A stretch of 64,000 nt of DNA from Nocardia kruczakiae NBRC 101016 (lineage in GTDB: Bacteria > Actinomycetota > Actinomycetes > Mycobacteriales > Mycobacteriaceae), in NCBI RefSeq assembly GCF_001612965.1, contig NZ_BDBL01000005.1, positions 124,001-188,000 on the forward strand, in the 5' to 3' direction. A program made the position numbers and the translations under genes. The notes beneath the pieces were generated by a model. That model was given only the letters and a program-made list of their open reading frames with translations. It made no database searches and was not told the origin of the DNA. Below are positions 53,736 to 62,652 of this stretch, piece after piece. How positions within the stretch are numbered: position 1 is the stretch's first letter; every line of letters starts with the position of its first letter.

Positions 53736-54317
53736 GTGCCTGATATTTCGTCCTCGGCCGACCTGGCTGCCTCGGTCAAAATCCTCGTAGCCGGCGGTTT
53801 CGGCGTGGGGAAGACCACGATGGTGTCCTCGATCAGCGAGATCACGCCGCTGCGCACCGAGGAACTGATCACCGAATTGTCCACCGGCATCGACGATCTG
53901 TCGGGCGTGGAGGGCAAGACCACCACCACCGTGGCGCTGGACTTCGGTCGCATCACCATCGACCAGAACCTGGTGCTGTACCTGTTCGGTACGCCCGGCC
54001 AGGACAGATTCTGGTTCCTGTGGGACGAATTGGCGCGCGGCGCCCTCGGAGCGGTGGTCATCGCCGACACCCGCCGGCTGGAGAACTCCTTCGCCGCCAT
54101 CGACTTCTTCGAACGGCGCGGACTCTCGTTCGCGGTCGCGGTGAACTGCTTCGACAACGCCCCGGTCTACACCACCGAGGAAGTGCGCGAGGCGCTCGAC
54201 CTCGACGCCCACATCCCGGTGGTCCTCTGCGATGCGCGCGACCGCAGCTCCTGCAAGACGGTGCTGATGACCCTGGTCGAACATCTCATCGCCCGCGCCA
54301 CCAGCTCGGTGGCCTGA
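53736..54317 (+). CDS. cvnD: conservon GTPase (CvnD)
   Basis: 193-residue small GTPase. G1 is AGGFGVGKTT (about residues 19-28), G3 LYLFGTPGQDRF, and G4 NCFD. The insertion LWDELARGALGAVVIADTRRLENSFAAIDFFERR is typical of MglA/CvnD-type GTPases. GTG 53736 lies six bases after cvnC. It switches between GDP and GTP states, presumably controlled by CvnB and CvnA. Streptomyces conservons often end with a cytochrome P450 gene; none follows here. Confidence 0.94.
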   Translation: MPDISSSADLAASVKILVAGGFGVGKTTMVSSISEITPLRTEELITELSTGIDDLSGVEGKTTTTVALDFGRITIDQNLVLYLFGTPGQDRFWFLWDELARGALGAVVIADTRRLENSFAAIDFFERRGLSFAVAVNCFDNAPVYTTEEVREALDLDAHIPVVLCDARDRSSCKTVLMTLVEHLIARATSSVA

Positions 54318-54353
54318 CCGCCGATGTCCTGAGCAGGGATCCGGCGCGGCCGC

Positions 54354-55082
54354 TCAGCGGGCGGCCGCGACCGGATCCAGCTCGGCGAAGCTGCCGATCC
54401 ATCGGTGCGGTGGGCGCGGCGAATTCGGCTCACCGGCGCGAGTGACGCCGACGGCCTGCCAGCCCGCGGCCACCGCGGCGTCCAGTTCGTCGGGATGGTC
54501 GGACAGGAACAGGATCTCTCCCGCCGGCACGCCGATCTCCGCCGCGATGCGGCGATACGACTGCTCCTCGCGCTTGGGTCCGGCATTGACCAGGTCGAAC
54601 CAGCCCCCGATCAGCGATGCCAGCTCGCCCCCACGCGCGTGGGCGAACCAATCCTGTTGATTGCGAACCGAACCCGACGAATACACCCACAGGGTGAGTC
54701 CGGCGGCGTGCCAGGCACGCAGAGCCGCGGGCGCGTCGGGGAAGAATTCGCCGAACAGGGCGCCCTCACGGAACCCCTCAGCGCAGATCACGCCCTGCGC
54801 GGTCTTCAGCGGTGCCGCCTTGACGTCGGAATCCAGCCAGCCACGCAGGATCTCGGCGATCTCGTCGACGTCGGCGTCGGGCCGCCCGGCCAGTTCGCGC
54901 GTCTGCTCGATCACGGTCTTCGCCGCGCCGTCGGGCTCGGCGGCCAGCCATTGCGGCAGCCGTCGGCGGGTGTAGCCGTAGAGATCTTCGCGAACCGAGC
55001 TGGTGGGGCTGGTGGTGCCCTCGATATCCACGACCACCGCGCGGACCGTCAGGGCTTCGCTCTCTCGCTGCCGGTCGCTCAT
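54354..55082 (-). CDS. mtnC: enolase-phosphatase MtnC
   Basis: 242-residue HAD phosphatase. VVVDIEGTTSP supplies the HAD Asp (motif I), YSSGSVRNQQDWFAH and GPKREEQSYRRIA follow, and FLSDHPDELDAAVAAGWQAVGVTRAG is the motif IV/Gly-rich end. It converts 2,3-diketo-5-methylthiopentyl-1-phosphate into acireductone. It starts at ATG 55082 in an ATGA overlap with mtnD, last gene of the methionine-salvage operon, and converges on cvnD. Confidence 0.92.
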   Translation of the reverse strand: MSDRQRESEALTVRAVVVDIEGTTSPTSSVREDLYGYTRRRLPQWLAAEPDGAAKTVIEQTRELAGRPDADVDEIAEILRGWLDSDVKAAPLKTAQGVICAEGFREGALFGEFFPDAPAALRAWHAAGLTLWVYSSGSVRNQQDWFAHARGGELASLIGGWFDLVNAGPKREEQSYRRIAAEIGVPAGEILFLSDHPDELDAAVAAGWQAVGVTRAGEPNSPRPPHRWIGSFAELDPVAAAR

Positions 55083-55651
55083 GCGGCGACGAGTTCGTCC
55101 AGCGTCGGGAAACCCTGCGCGATGGGGTCGCCGGTGAAATCGCCGATCCAGCCGTCGGCCTCTTCGAAGAACCGGATCGCCACGAAGTCCGGGCGGGTGC
55201 CCATATCGAACCAGTGCCGCGTCCCCGCGGGCACCGACACCAGATCGCCGCCCTCGCAGACCACCGCGACGACCTCCGGTTCCAGGTGCAGGTAGAAGCA
55301 GCCGCGGCCGGAGACGAAGAAACGCACCTCGTCCTCGGCGTGGCGGTGTTCGGACAGGAACTTCTGCCGCGCCGCGCTCGCCTGCTCGGGCCAGTTGGGA
55401 TCGTTGTCGTCGGGATGCAGCCGGGCCAGATCGATATGGCGGTAGCGGCCGTCGGCGTTCAGGTCGCCGATCCGGTCCCGGTATCGGCCGAGGATGTCCT
55501 CGGACGCGACGTCCGCGGTCACCGCCTCGGCGGGCCAGCGGTCGAATACGATGCCGCGCGTGGCCAGTTCGGCCGCGATGCGCTGCGGATCGGTGGTGTG
55601 CAGACGCACGTCGGCCGGATCGGTATCGGCCGCGATATGCAACAGGGTCAC
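55079..55651 (-). CDS. mtnD: acireductone dioxygenase MtnD
   Basis: 190-residue cupin enzyme. The metal-binding motif HRHAEDE (H102, H104, E108) and H146 in TRHWFDMG are the four conserved ligands of acireductone dioxygenase (Fe or Ni). It converts acireductone to 2-oxo-4-methylthiobutyrate, the direct precursor of methionine, with the Fe form. It overlaps the upstream mtnA-mtnB fusion gene by four bases and the downstream mtnC by four, giving a strictly coupled operon. Confidence 0.94.
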   Translation of the reverse strand: MTLLHIAADTDPADVRLHTTDPQRIAAELATRGIVFDRWPAEAVTADVASEDILGRYRDRIGDLNADGRYRHIDLARLHPDDNDPNWPEQASAARQKFLSEHRHAEDEVRFFVSGRGCFYLHLEPEVVAVVCEGGDLVSVPAGTRHWFDMGTRPDFVAIRFFEEADGWIGDFTGDPIAQGFPTLDELVAA

Positions 55652-57438
55652 TGCGGTTGCTCCTCGAGAATGTGGTCGGTGGAGATGTCGCGGCGTCCGG
55701 TGAGCGACACCAGTTCACACAGGGCCTCCAGGCATTCCGCGCGGTCGCGGGCCTGCGCCAGGTCGGCGCCCCAGGCGGTGATGCCGTGGCCGGCGATGAA
55801 CAGCGCCGGCGGGGCCGCCGGATGCGCGCGCAGATACTGTTCGATCTCCGCGCCGATCAGCGACACATCGGCGTGATTGGGAAAGACCGGAATGTCGATG
55901 GTATCGCCGGAGCGCAGACCTTTGATCAGTTCGAAACCGGTGAACCGCAGCGGATTCGGGGCGCCGACGGAGGCCGCGGTGGCCCGCGGCGAATGCACGT
56001 GCACCACCGCCGCCGCCTCGGTGGTGCGGTAGATCGCGGTATGGATCGCGGTCTCCGCGGAGGGCCGCCGGTCTCCGGCAACGGGTTCGGAGTTCTCGAT
56101 CCGCACCCGGACCATATCGGCGGCGGTCAGCTCACCCTTGGACAGTCCGCTGCCGGTGACCACGGCGGTGGGCCCCTCGGCGCCCGAGCCGTTGTCCGAT
56201 GCCGCCCGGAAGGCGCCGTCACGCACGGAGATGTTGCCGGCGGTCCCCGGCATCCAGCCGCGACCGTAGAGGTCTCGGGCCAGGAACGCGATCGCGGCGG
56301 CGTTCGGGGAGTCGGTGGGGTCTTGTGCGCCGGAACCGGTGGCGCGCGGATCGGCGACGGCGATCGGCTGCGCCGCAAGCGGATTCGCCTCGTCGACCAA
56401 TCCGTTCTCGGTCACCACGGCCGTCACCAGTTCCGGCGGCGTGACATCGAAGGCCGGGTTGAAGACCGCCGTGCCCTCGGGGGCGGCCGCATAGTCACCG
56501 AAGTGAGTGATCTCGGCCGACCCGCGCTGTTCGACGACGATATCGGCACCGGTCGCGGTCGCCGCATCGCGCGTGGATTCGGGCGCCACCACGATGAACG
56601 GGATGCCGTGGTGGCGGGCGGCCAGTGCCAGACCGTACGTGCCGATCTTGTTGGCCACCGAACCGTCGGCGGTGATGCGGTCCGCGCCGACGATCACGCA
56701 GTCCACCTGCCCGGTCGCCATAGCCCAGGCGGCGGCGGAGTCGACGGTGAGCCGGTGCGGAATGCCGGCCTCGGCCAGTTCCCACGTCGTCAGGCGCGCG
56801 CCCTGCAGCAGCGGGCGGGTTTCGTCGACCAGGACGCTGTCGATGACCCCGCGCGCGTGCAGGACTCGCAGCGCCCCGATCGCCGTGCCGAAGGCGGTGG
56901 TGGCCAAGCGGCCGGTATTGCAGTGGGTGAGCATCCGCAACGGACGCCCCGGACACAGCCGCTGAACCAGGTCGGCCGCGTGTTCGGCGGCGGCCCGGTT
57001 GACCCGGCCGTCGTCGGCGAGCAGTGCCTGGGCCTCGGCCAGCACCCCCGGCGCACCGCCGTCGGCGAATTTCGCCAGGGCTCGCCGCACGCCCCAGGAC
57101 AGATTCACCGCCGTGGGCCGGGCGGCCTCGATGCGGGCGGCCTCGGCCTCGACCCGCGCGGGTTCGCCGGGATGGGCGAGCGCGGCCAGCGCGACCCCGA
57201 AGGCCCCGGTCACCCCGATCGCGGGGGCGCCGCGCACGGCCAGGGTCGCGATCGCGTCGATCACCTGATCGACCGTCGTCAGCCGCAGCGTGCGCACCTC
57301 GTGCGGCAGCGCGCGCTGATCGATCGTCACCACGGCGCCGTCGACCCACGTGATCGAACTTTCACCCATTGCGCGCACAACCCTCACCACTCGACCCTGC
57401 TGACCCCTCATCTCAAACGGTAGCGAATCAGAGGTCAC
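55648..57438 (-). CDS. bifunctional MtnA-MtnB fusion: methylthioribose-1-P isomerase / methylthioribulose-1-P dehydratase
   Basis: A 596-residue fusion. The first ~355 residues are MtnA (RGAPAIGVTGAFGVALAA, LTHCNTGRLATTAFGTAIG, VIVGADRITADGSVANKIGTY, with catalytic Cys and Asp). After a ~35-residue linker comes the class II aldolase fold of MtnB (AGNISVRDG, VVHVHSPRATAASV with zinc His, and GHGITAWGADLAQA). It covers two consecutive steps of methionine salvage. The start is uncertain: GTG 57438 (used) or ATG 57369, where GGTGAGGG lies upstream and the core MtnA begins. First gene of the operon. Confidence 0.9.
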   Translation of the reverse strand: MTSDSLPFEMRGQQGRVVRVVRAMGESSITWVDGAVVTIDQRALPHEVRTLRLTTVDQVIDAIATLAVRGAPAIGVTGAFGVALAALAHPGEPARVEAEAARIEAARPTAVNLSWGVRRALAKFADGGAPGVLAEAQALLADDGRVNRAAAEHAADLVQRLCPGRPLRMLTHCNTGRLATTAFGTAIGALRVLHARGVIDSVLVDETRPLLQGARLTTWELAEAGIPHRLTVDSAAAWAMATGQVDCVIVGADRITADGSVANKIGTYGLALAARHHGIPFIVVAPESTRDAATATGADIVVEQRGSAEITHFGDYAAAPEGTAVFNPAFDVTPPELVTAVVTENGLVDEANPLAAQPIAVADPRATGSGAQDPTDSPNAAAIAFLARDLYGRGWMPGTAGNISVRDGAFRAASDNGSGAEGPTAVVTGSGLSKGELTAADMVRVRIENSEPVAGDRRPSAETAIHTAIYRTTEAAAVVHVHSPRATAASVGAPNPLRFTGFELIKGLRSGDTIDIPVFPNHADVSLIGAEIEQYLRAHPAAPPALFIAGHGITAWGADLAQARDRAECLEALCELVSLTGRRDISTDHILEEQPQ

Positions 57439-57756
57439 CGGCTCGCACCAGGTTTACCTTCGCCGGGATCCGATCCCGCACCCGCGGGCACCGGTCGCCG
57501 ACGCCTCCCGAAACGGCAGTGTCTGCATTCGTGCACCGCGTGCAGCCCTGCGTGGACCTGGCCCGGCGCTGCGCGGTGAGGTACCCGCTCGAAGTCACTG
57601 CCGGTCAGAGTTTTCCGTCGCCGTATGGGTGAAATGTCCTGTCATTACCGCAGTTCCACGATGTTTTCCACAGTCGGCGTGTCATCCACAGCGACCGGTG
57701 GACAAGCGTGAACAGCGATTGTTCCACATCCCCGGAGACAGCTGAGGAAGGCGACC
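57439..57756. other. intergenic region between the methionine-salvage operon and the ketosynthase gene
   Basis: 318 bp, no supported gene. It contains the 15-bp palindrome at 57464-57478 and probably the mtn promoter. No S-box GCAACC core is seen here, so methionine salvage is not visibly under a SAM leader. Confidence 0.4.
57464..57478. promoter_or_regulatory. 15-bp perfect palindrome upstream of mtnAB
   Basis: CGGGATC-C-GATCCCG, about 25 bp upstream of the GTG start of the mtnA-mtnB gene. It could be an operator or part of a leader hairpin. Its role is unknown. Confidence 0.45.
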
Positions 57757-59001
57757 TCAGGCCCGCCCGAATGCGAGTGTGACGTTGTGTCCTCCGAAGC
57801 CGAAGGAATTGCTCAGCGCCTGTGAGATTCGCTGTGGACGTGCGATCCCGTGCACGATGTCGAGCTCGACACCCGGGTCCGGATTGTCGAAATTCAGTGT
57901 GGGAGGCACGGTCTGGTCGCGCAGTGTGCACAGGGTGAGGATGGCCTCGAGCGCACCCACCGCACCGATGGAATGGCCGAGCGCGGATTTCGGCGCGTAC
58001 ACCGAAGCGTGCTTCGCCACGGCCGCAATGGCATTGGCCTCCGAGGCGTCACCGATCGGGGTCGAGGTGGCATGCGCGTCGATGTGGTCGATGTCGGCGG
58101 CGGTCAGATCGGCGGCGTCGATGGCCTTGCGCATCGCCCGGGCGGCGCCCGCGCCGTCGGGATCGGTACCGGTGATGTGGTAGCCGTCGGAAGTGATTCC
58201 CGCGCCGAGGATCCGGCCGTGCACGGCGGCCCCGCGGGCGCGGGCGAAGTCCTCCGATTCCAGCACCAGCAGCGCACCCGCCTCGCCGAAGACGAACCCG
58301 TCGCGGTCGCGGTCGAAAGGCCGTGAGGCCAGCCCGGGTTCGTCGTTGCGGGTGCTCATCGCCCGCATCATGGCGAAGCTGGCGATCGGGATGGCTTCGA
58401 TATATCCCTCCACGCCACCGGCGATCACGACATCGGCCTCCCCCGTGCGAATCAGCCGCCACGCGTGCGCGATCGCTTCGGCGCCCGAGGAACACGCCGA
58501 GGTCGGCGCGTAAACGCCTGCCTTCGCGCCGAATTCGAGTCCGACCCGTGCGGCCGGTCCGTTCGGCATCACCATCGGCACCGTCAGCGGCGGCACCTTG
58601 CGATACCCGCCCTCGCGCATCGCGTCGACCGCGGTGAGGAAGGCGTCGCCGCCGCCGAGTCCGGTGCCGATCGCTACGGCGAGCCGTTCGGGGTCGATCT
58701 CCGGCGTTCCCGCCTGCGACCACACCCGGCGGCCCAGCACCAGCGCCAATTGCTGCACATAGGAGTGCCGGCGCTGTTCGATGCGGGTCAGCCGAGCACC
58801 CGGATGTTCGGTCAGCCGCCCGCCGATCCGCACGGGCAGGTCGTAGCGAGTCACGAACTCGTCGGTGAGCGGCCCGATCCCGCTCTTGCCCGCCAGCAGC
58901 GCCGACCAGGTGCTGTCGAGGTCGGGGCCGAGGCAGGTGGTGGCTGCCATGGCGGTGACGACGACGTTCCGCGACGTTTGTGTAGCAGTCGTTACACTCA
59001 T
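57757..59001 (-). CDS. beta-ketoacyl-ACP synthase II (KasA/KasB-like)
   Basis: 414-residue condensing enzyme. The catalytic triad is C170 in [13 protein letters not shown]310 in [12 protein letters not shown] and H343 in [26 protein letters not shown] is the C-terminal signature. In mycolata, KasA/KasB extend mycolic-acid precursor chains in FAS-II, but this copy is alone, not in the acpM-kasA-kasB cluster, so it may serve a different lipid. Start ATG 59001 fits a leaderless transcript from the promoter at 59009-59037. A divergent TetR gene probably controls it. Confidence 0.9.
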   Translation of the reverse strand: MSVTTATQTSRNVVVTAMAATTCLGPDLDSTWSALLAGKSGIGPLTDEFVTRYDLPVRIGGRLTEHPGARLTRIEQRRHSYVQQLALVLGRRVWSQAGTPEIDPERLAVAIGTGLGGGDAFLTAVDAMREGGYRKVPPLTVPMVMPNGPAARVGLEFGAKAGVYAPTSACSSGAEAIAHAWRLIRTGEADVVIAGGVEGYIEAIPIASFAMMRAMSTRNDEPGLASRPFDRDRDGFVFGEAGALLVLESEDFARARGAAVHGRILGAGITSDGYHITGTDPDGAGAARAMRKAIDAADLTAADIDHIDAHATSTPIGDASEANAIAAVAKHASVYAPKSALGHSIGAVGALEAILTLCTLRDQTVPPTLNFDNPDPGVELDIVHGIARPQRISQALSNSFGFGGHNVTLAFGRA

Positions 59002-59007
59002 GCGGAT

Positions 59008-59625
59008 ATGGATACCCGTAGCGACCGCTACAGTCAACACGTGCCTCGACCACTCGACCAGGCCCGGCGCGCGGAACTACTCGCCGGGGTGATCGCCTAC
59101 ATCGGCGAATACGGATTGACCGAACTGTCGCTGCGTCCGCTGGCGGAGTATCTCGGAACCAGCTCGCGCATGTTGATCCACTATTTCGGAACCAAGGAGC
59201 AGATGCTGATCGCGGCGCTCGAGACCCAGCGCCCCGACATCCCGGGCATGTTCGCCGACGTTCCCGACCTTCCGGCCCTGCGCCGCCGTCTCATCGAGTC
59301 CTTCAGCGTCAACATCACCACGGAGTGGGTGTCGAGCACGCGCGTGCTGTTGCAGGTGATGGGGGTGGCCGCGGTGCCCGAAAGTCCGTTCCGTTCCTAC
59401 GGCGAGGACGCCGTGCACGTCCTGGTCACCGCCCTCACCGATGTGCTGGAGAGCTTCGATCCCACCGTCGCCGATCCGGAATCGACCGCCACCCTGCTCG
59501 TTTCGGGTGTGCGCGGTTTGCTGCAGGATCGGTTCGTCACCGGCGACACCGCCCGCGTCTCGCGCGCGGCGCGGTTGCTGATCACGCAATCGCTCACGCT
59601 GCCCGAGCCCGGCGCCGGCCGATGA
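59008..59625 (+). CDS. TetR-family transcriptional regulator
   Basis: About 205 residues from ATG 59008, or about 194 from GTG 59041. The HTH is [46 protein letters not shown], a TetR_N variant with the usual YFGTKE. The promoter and palindrome of the divergent ketosynthase lie inside the first codons if ATG 59008 is used, which makes GTG 59041 the more natural start. A target is likely that palindrome. Effector unknown. Confidence 0.87.
   Translation: MDTRSDRYSQHVPRPLDQARRAELLAGVIAYIGEYGLTELSLRPLAEYLGTSSRMLIHYFGTKEQMLIAALETQRPDIPGMFADVPDLPALRRRLIESFSVNITTEWVSSTRVLLQVMGVAAVPESPFRSYGEDAVHVLVTALTDVLESFDPTVADPESTATLLVSGVRGLLQDRFVTGDTARVSRAARLLITQSLTLPEPGAGR
59009..59037 (-). promoter_or_regulatory. 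ketosynthase promoter with a palindrome in the spacer
   Basis: On the minus strand: -35 TTGACT (59032-59037), a 17-bp spacer and -10 TATCCA (59009-59014), ending seven bases before the ATG, so the mRNA is probably leaderless. The spacer carries the perfect 14-bp palindrome GTAGCG-GT-CGCTAC (59018-59031), an excellent position for a TetR repressor. Confidence 0.7.
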
Positions 59626-59675
59626 GCAGGGCCCGCGGTATCGCTGATGGAACAAGTTTCAGTATTGTTGCCGCC

Positions 59676-60116
59676 ATGGCTTTCGTGATCGATGACACGG
59701 TAGAGATCGACGCACCCGCCGAGGTGGTGTGGAAGGTACTGACCGACCTGGGCAGCTACGGTGAGTGGAATCCGTTCGTCGCCGAATGCCGCAGCACGCT
59801 CGAGCCCGGCGATCCGATCGAGATGCAGGTGCGGCTGGGTTCGCCGAAACCGCGCAAGCAGGTCGAATACATCCGGACCCACACGCCCGGAACCGAATTC
59901 AGCTACAGCATGAAGCCGGTGCCACTGGGGATCCTGCACAGCCTGCGCTCGCACACCGTGACGCCCCTCGACAACGGGCGCACCCGGTACCGGTCGCATT
60001 TCGAACTGGGCGGACTGCTCCGGCCGGTCGTGACGCTGGCGCTCGGCAAAGCACTGCATTCCGGCTTCGGCGGTATGACCGCGGCGGTCAAGGAGCGCGC
60101 GGAATCGCTGCGCTGA
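59676..60116 (+). CDS. SRPBCC-family protein (polyketide cyclase/START-like)
   Basis: 146 residues. IDAPAEVVWKVLTDLGSYGEWNPFVAECRS is the SRPBCC opening (W..L.D...Y..WNP), followed by beta strands and a C-terminal amphipathic helix lining a hydrophobic cavity. Such proteins bind lipids or aromatic ligands, or act as cyclases or dehydratases. It follows the TetR gene in the same direction by about 50 bp. Ligand unknown. Confidence 0.85.
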   Translation: MAFVIDDTVEIDAPAEVVWKVLTDLGSYGEWNPFVAECRSTLEPGDPIEMQVRLGSPKPRKQVEYIRTHTPGTEFSYSMKPVPLGILHSLRSHTVTPLDNGRTRYRSHFELGGLLRPVVTLALGKALHSGFGGMTAAVKERAESLR

Positions 60117-60150
60117 GCACCGCGGCGTCCGCATGCCCGCGCCGGGGCGC

Positions 60151-60375
60151 TCAGGCCTCGAACGGGATCACGTTCCCCGCGGCGTCGCGGTTGCCGCGAC
60201 CGGCGTCGATCGCGCTGACGAGTTCGGCGACGTCGGTCCAGGTGCGGGCGGGTTCGCCATCGAGATTGCCGATGTGATACCAGGTTTCGGTATCCCGATA
60301 GCGAACCAGTCCCCTGCCCTGCTCGTCGACGGTGACATCGAGTTCGCCGGACACCGTCCCTTCCTCGTCGGTCAT
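60151..60375 (-). CDS. small conserved hypothetical protein (74 aa)
   Basis: From ATG 60375. GELDVTVDEQGRGLVRYRDTETWYHIGN gives a short beta sheet, then WTDVAELVSAIDAG a helix, and the acidic composition and codon use look genuine. No Cys cluster or membrane segment and no recognised domain. It may form an operon with the HNH gene, 36 bp upstream. Function unknown. Confidence 0.65.
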   Translation of the reverse strand: MTDEEGTVSGELDVTVDEQGRGLVRYRDTETWYHIGNLDGEPARTWTDVAELVSAIDAGRGNRDAAGNVIPFEA

Positions 60376-60410
60376 GACGGCGGCCTTACCGGTGATTTCG
60401 ATGATGTCGC

Positions 60411-61187
60411 CTATGTGAACTCTCCTCTGTGGAGGCAGTCGTCGACCGCGGTGCGCAATGCGGTCTGTTCCGCCGTGTCGATGGTCAAAGCGTATTTTAC
60501 CTTGATGCGAATGTAGCGCTGAACGTACTCGCAGCGGAACACGCCGGGCGGCAGATAATTCGCCGCATCCTGGTCACCCTTGGACCGATTGGCCGACGGA
60601 TCGGAGGCGACCAGATTGATCGCGTCGTTGGCGATATTGCGGCGCGTATCGGTGTCGGCGGATTGCGCGCCGGAACGCCAGGCCTCGGCCAGCGGGACGA
60701 TATGTTCGGCGTCGACCCCGGCGGGATCGGTGATCCATTTGTAGGGCTTGAGTTTTCCGGTCTTGGCGTCGAGGACGCCGTAGCGGTCGCGCCAGCCGCC
60801 GTCCTTACCGAGATTCAGTTTGCAGGTCGCGGCATCGAGGGTCACCGAGCCGGTGGCGTCGCGCAGCATCATCACATCGCGGGTGGTGCATTTCGCGTAC
60901 TGGGCGTATTTGTCGCCGAATCCGTGGTCGGGAGTGTTCTGATCCCAGTGCGGGAATTGTTCGCGGCTGTACCCGGTCATCGGCGCTTCCGGTGCGACCA
61001 CGAGTTTCCCCAGCAGCGCGTTGACTTCTTTACCGGAAAAGGTCGCGGCGGCAGCGGAATCGGGTTTCGGATCGTTCTTCTTGCCCCCCTCGTCGATGAA
61101 GCTGTACACCACCGCGAGCACGACGGCGAGCAGGACGGGCGCCGCGATCGCGACCAACCGGCGCATGCCGGGAGAGGATATCTTCAC
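60411..61187 (-). CDS. secreted HNH-endonuclease-family protein (DUF1524/GmrSD-type HNH)
   Basis: About 258 residues. An N-terminal hydrophobic segment (RRLVAIAAPVLLAVVLAVVYSF) suggests export or anchoring. The catalytic block VDAEHIVPLAEAWRSGA, then AINLVASDPSANRSKGDQDAANYLPP, is the HNH/DUF1524 pattern in which His is the base and the Asn/His residues hold metal. Secreted HNH nucleases of this type are common in actinobacteria. GTG 61187 is chosen; GTG 61220 and ATG 61167 remain possible. Confidence 0.85.
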   Translation of the reverse strand: MKISSPGMRRLVAIAAPVLLAVVLAVVYSFIDEGGKKNDPKPDSAAAATFSGKEVNALLGKLVVAPEAPMTGYSREQFPHWDQNTPDHGFGDKYAQYAKCTTRDVMMLRDATGSVTLDAATCKLNLGKDGGWRDRYGVLDAKTGKLKPYKWITDPAGVDAEHIVPLAEAWRSGAQSADTDTRRNIANDAINLVASDPSANRSKGDQDAANYLPPGVFRCEYVQRYIRIKVKYALTIDTAEQTALRTAVDDCLHRGEFT

Positions 61188-61420
61188 CGCCGCGCCCCGA
61201 TCGTGTCGTAGGGTGCGCACCGGGGACCGCGGAATGCCCGAGACCGGAATCCGGTGCCTTCGAGCGCAATCCGAGCAAACAGCCGGACGGTGGGGTACTG
61301 ATCAACTTGCCGGCCGCATTCGGGCCGTTCACCATATGTACTTCTCATCGCGAATACAGAGTGTCAACCGGCACCGGCAAACCGCAAGTGCATCAGCCGC
61401 TTCCGTATCCGCTTCGATAC

Positions 61421-61464
61421 CCGGACAGAACTGTCCGGCAGGGCGCGGCGGCCCTGCCGGACAG
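61421..61464. terminator. terminator with two mutually exclusive hairpins
   Basis: A 14-bp perfect stem (61431-61444 with 61451-61464, 6-base loop) lies just after the nitronate monooxygenase stop. The segment CTGTCCGG can instead pair with CCGGACAG at 61421-61428, giving a competing 8-bp stem. Confidence 0.75.
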
Positions 61465-61470
61465 GCGTTC

Positions 61471-62589
61471 TCAGCTGTTGAGCTTGTTCAGCCGCTCGCA
61501 GGCCTCGAGGTACTCCTCCATCAGGCGCTGCATGACGTCGGAGGTCCGCTCGACCTTGTTCATCATGCCGACGACCTGGCCGACCGGGTTGAAGTTGACA
61601 TCCTTGGCCGCCTCCGGATAGCGGTGGCCGCGCTTGACGCCGTCGAGGGCGACCATCATCTGCAGCGGCATCCCCAGCGGATCCGGGGTGTCCGGACGCT
61701 CCCACGCCTCGGTCCAGTCGTTGCGCAGCATGCGGGCGGGCTTACCCGTCCACGCCCGCGAGCGCACGGTGTCGTGGCTGGTGGCATCGATGTAGGTCTG
61801 CATCTGCGCGGGCGGCACATTGGCCTCCTCGACGGTCAGCCAGATCGAGCCGGTCCACGCGCCCGCGGCGCCCATCGACATGGCGGCGGCGATCTGGCGG
61901 CCGTTGCCGATACCACCGGCGGCGAGCACCGGCAGATCGCCCACCGCGTCGATCACCTGCGGCCACAGCACCAGCGAGGAGATCTCACCGCAGTGGCCGC
62001 CACCCTCGGTGCCCTGGCAGACCACGAAGTCCAGGCCGGCCCGCTTGTGGTTGAGCGCATGCTTCACCGAACCGCACAGTGCGCCGATCAGACGACCGGA
62101 ATCCTGGACCTTCTTGATGATGTCGTCGGGCGGGGTGCCGAGCGCATTGGCGACCAGCTTCGCCTTGGGGTGCTTCAGGATGACGTCGACCTGCGGACCG
62201 GCCGTGGTGGCGGTCCAGCCCAGCAGCTGCTCGTGATGTTCGTCCTCGGGCAGTTTCGGCACGCCGTGGTCGGCGAGGATCTTCTCGGCGAAATCGCGGT
62301 GACCCTGCGGAACCAGTTTGGCCAGTTCGGCTTCCAGTTGCGCGGGGCTCAGGCCGTCGATGCCCTTGCCCTCGTACTTGGACGGGATGACGAGGTCGAC
62401 ACCGTACACGCCGTGCACATGGTCATCGAGCCAGGCCAGTTCGACCTCCAGCTCCTCGGCGGTGAAACCGACCGCACCCAGGACGCCGAGCCCGCCGGCG
62501 TTGCTCACCGCGGCGGCCACGTCGCGGCAATGGGTGAAAGCGAAGATGGGGACATCGATGCCCAGTCGTTCGCAGATCTCGGTATGCAT
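61471..62589 (-). CDS. nitronate monooxygenase-family flavoprotein
   Basis: 372 residues of the NMO/2-nitropropane-dioxygenase fold. HCRDVAAAVSNAGGLGVLGAVGF is the N-terminal FMN-binding motif; QGTEGGGHCGEISSLVLWPQVIDAV holds the catalytic-region His, and LAAGGIGNGRQIAAAMSMGAAGAWTGSIW the phosphate-binding loop. Such proteins oxidise alkyl nitronates, but mycobacterial relatives (e.g. IpdC) act as steroid-degradation reductases. The KstR-like box upstream supports a sterol/lipid link. ATG 62589, GAGGAG eleven bases upstream. Confidence 0.87.
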   Translation of the reverse strand: MHTEICERLGIDVPIFAFTHCRDVAAAVSNAGGLGVLGAVGFTAEELEVELAWLDDHVHGVYGVDLVIPSKYEGKGIDGLSPAQLEAELAKLVPQGHRDFAEKILADHGVPKLPEDEHHEQLLGWTATTAGPQVDVILKHPKAKLVANALGTPPDDIIKKVQDSGRLIGALCGSVKHALNHKRAGLDFVVCQGTEGGGHCGEISSLVLWPQVIDAVGDLPVLAAGGIGNGRQIAAAMSMGAAGAWTGSIWLTVEEANVPPAQMQTYIDATSHDTVRSRAWTGKPARMLRNDWTEAWERPDTPDPLGMPLQMMVALDGVKRGHRYPEAAKDVNFNPVGQVVGMMNKVERTSDVMQRLMEEYLEACERLNKLNS

Positions 62590-62638
62590 GGCGGGGTGAC
62601 TCCTCTGGTCTTCCGGCGCTGGAACTTCGCCACAACAC

Positions 62639-62652
62639 TAGAACACGTTTCA
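62639..62652. promoter_or_regulatory. KstR-like operator (TAGAACACGTTTCA)
   Basis: The 14-bp site TAGAACACGTTTCA matches the published core TnnAACnnGTTnnA of the KstR cholesterol regulator. It lies about 50 bp upstream of the nitronate monooxygenase start. A fortuitous match to such a short pattern is possible. Confidence 0.55.

Noticed and set aside
57420..57560. SAM-type leader for the mtn operon
   Set aside because: No GCAACC/GGTGCTA core or matching P1 stem was found.
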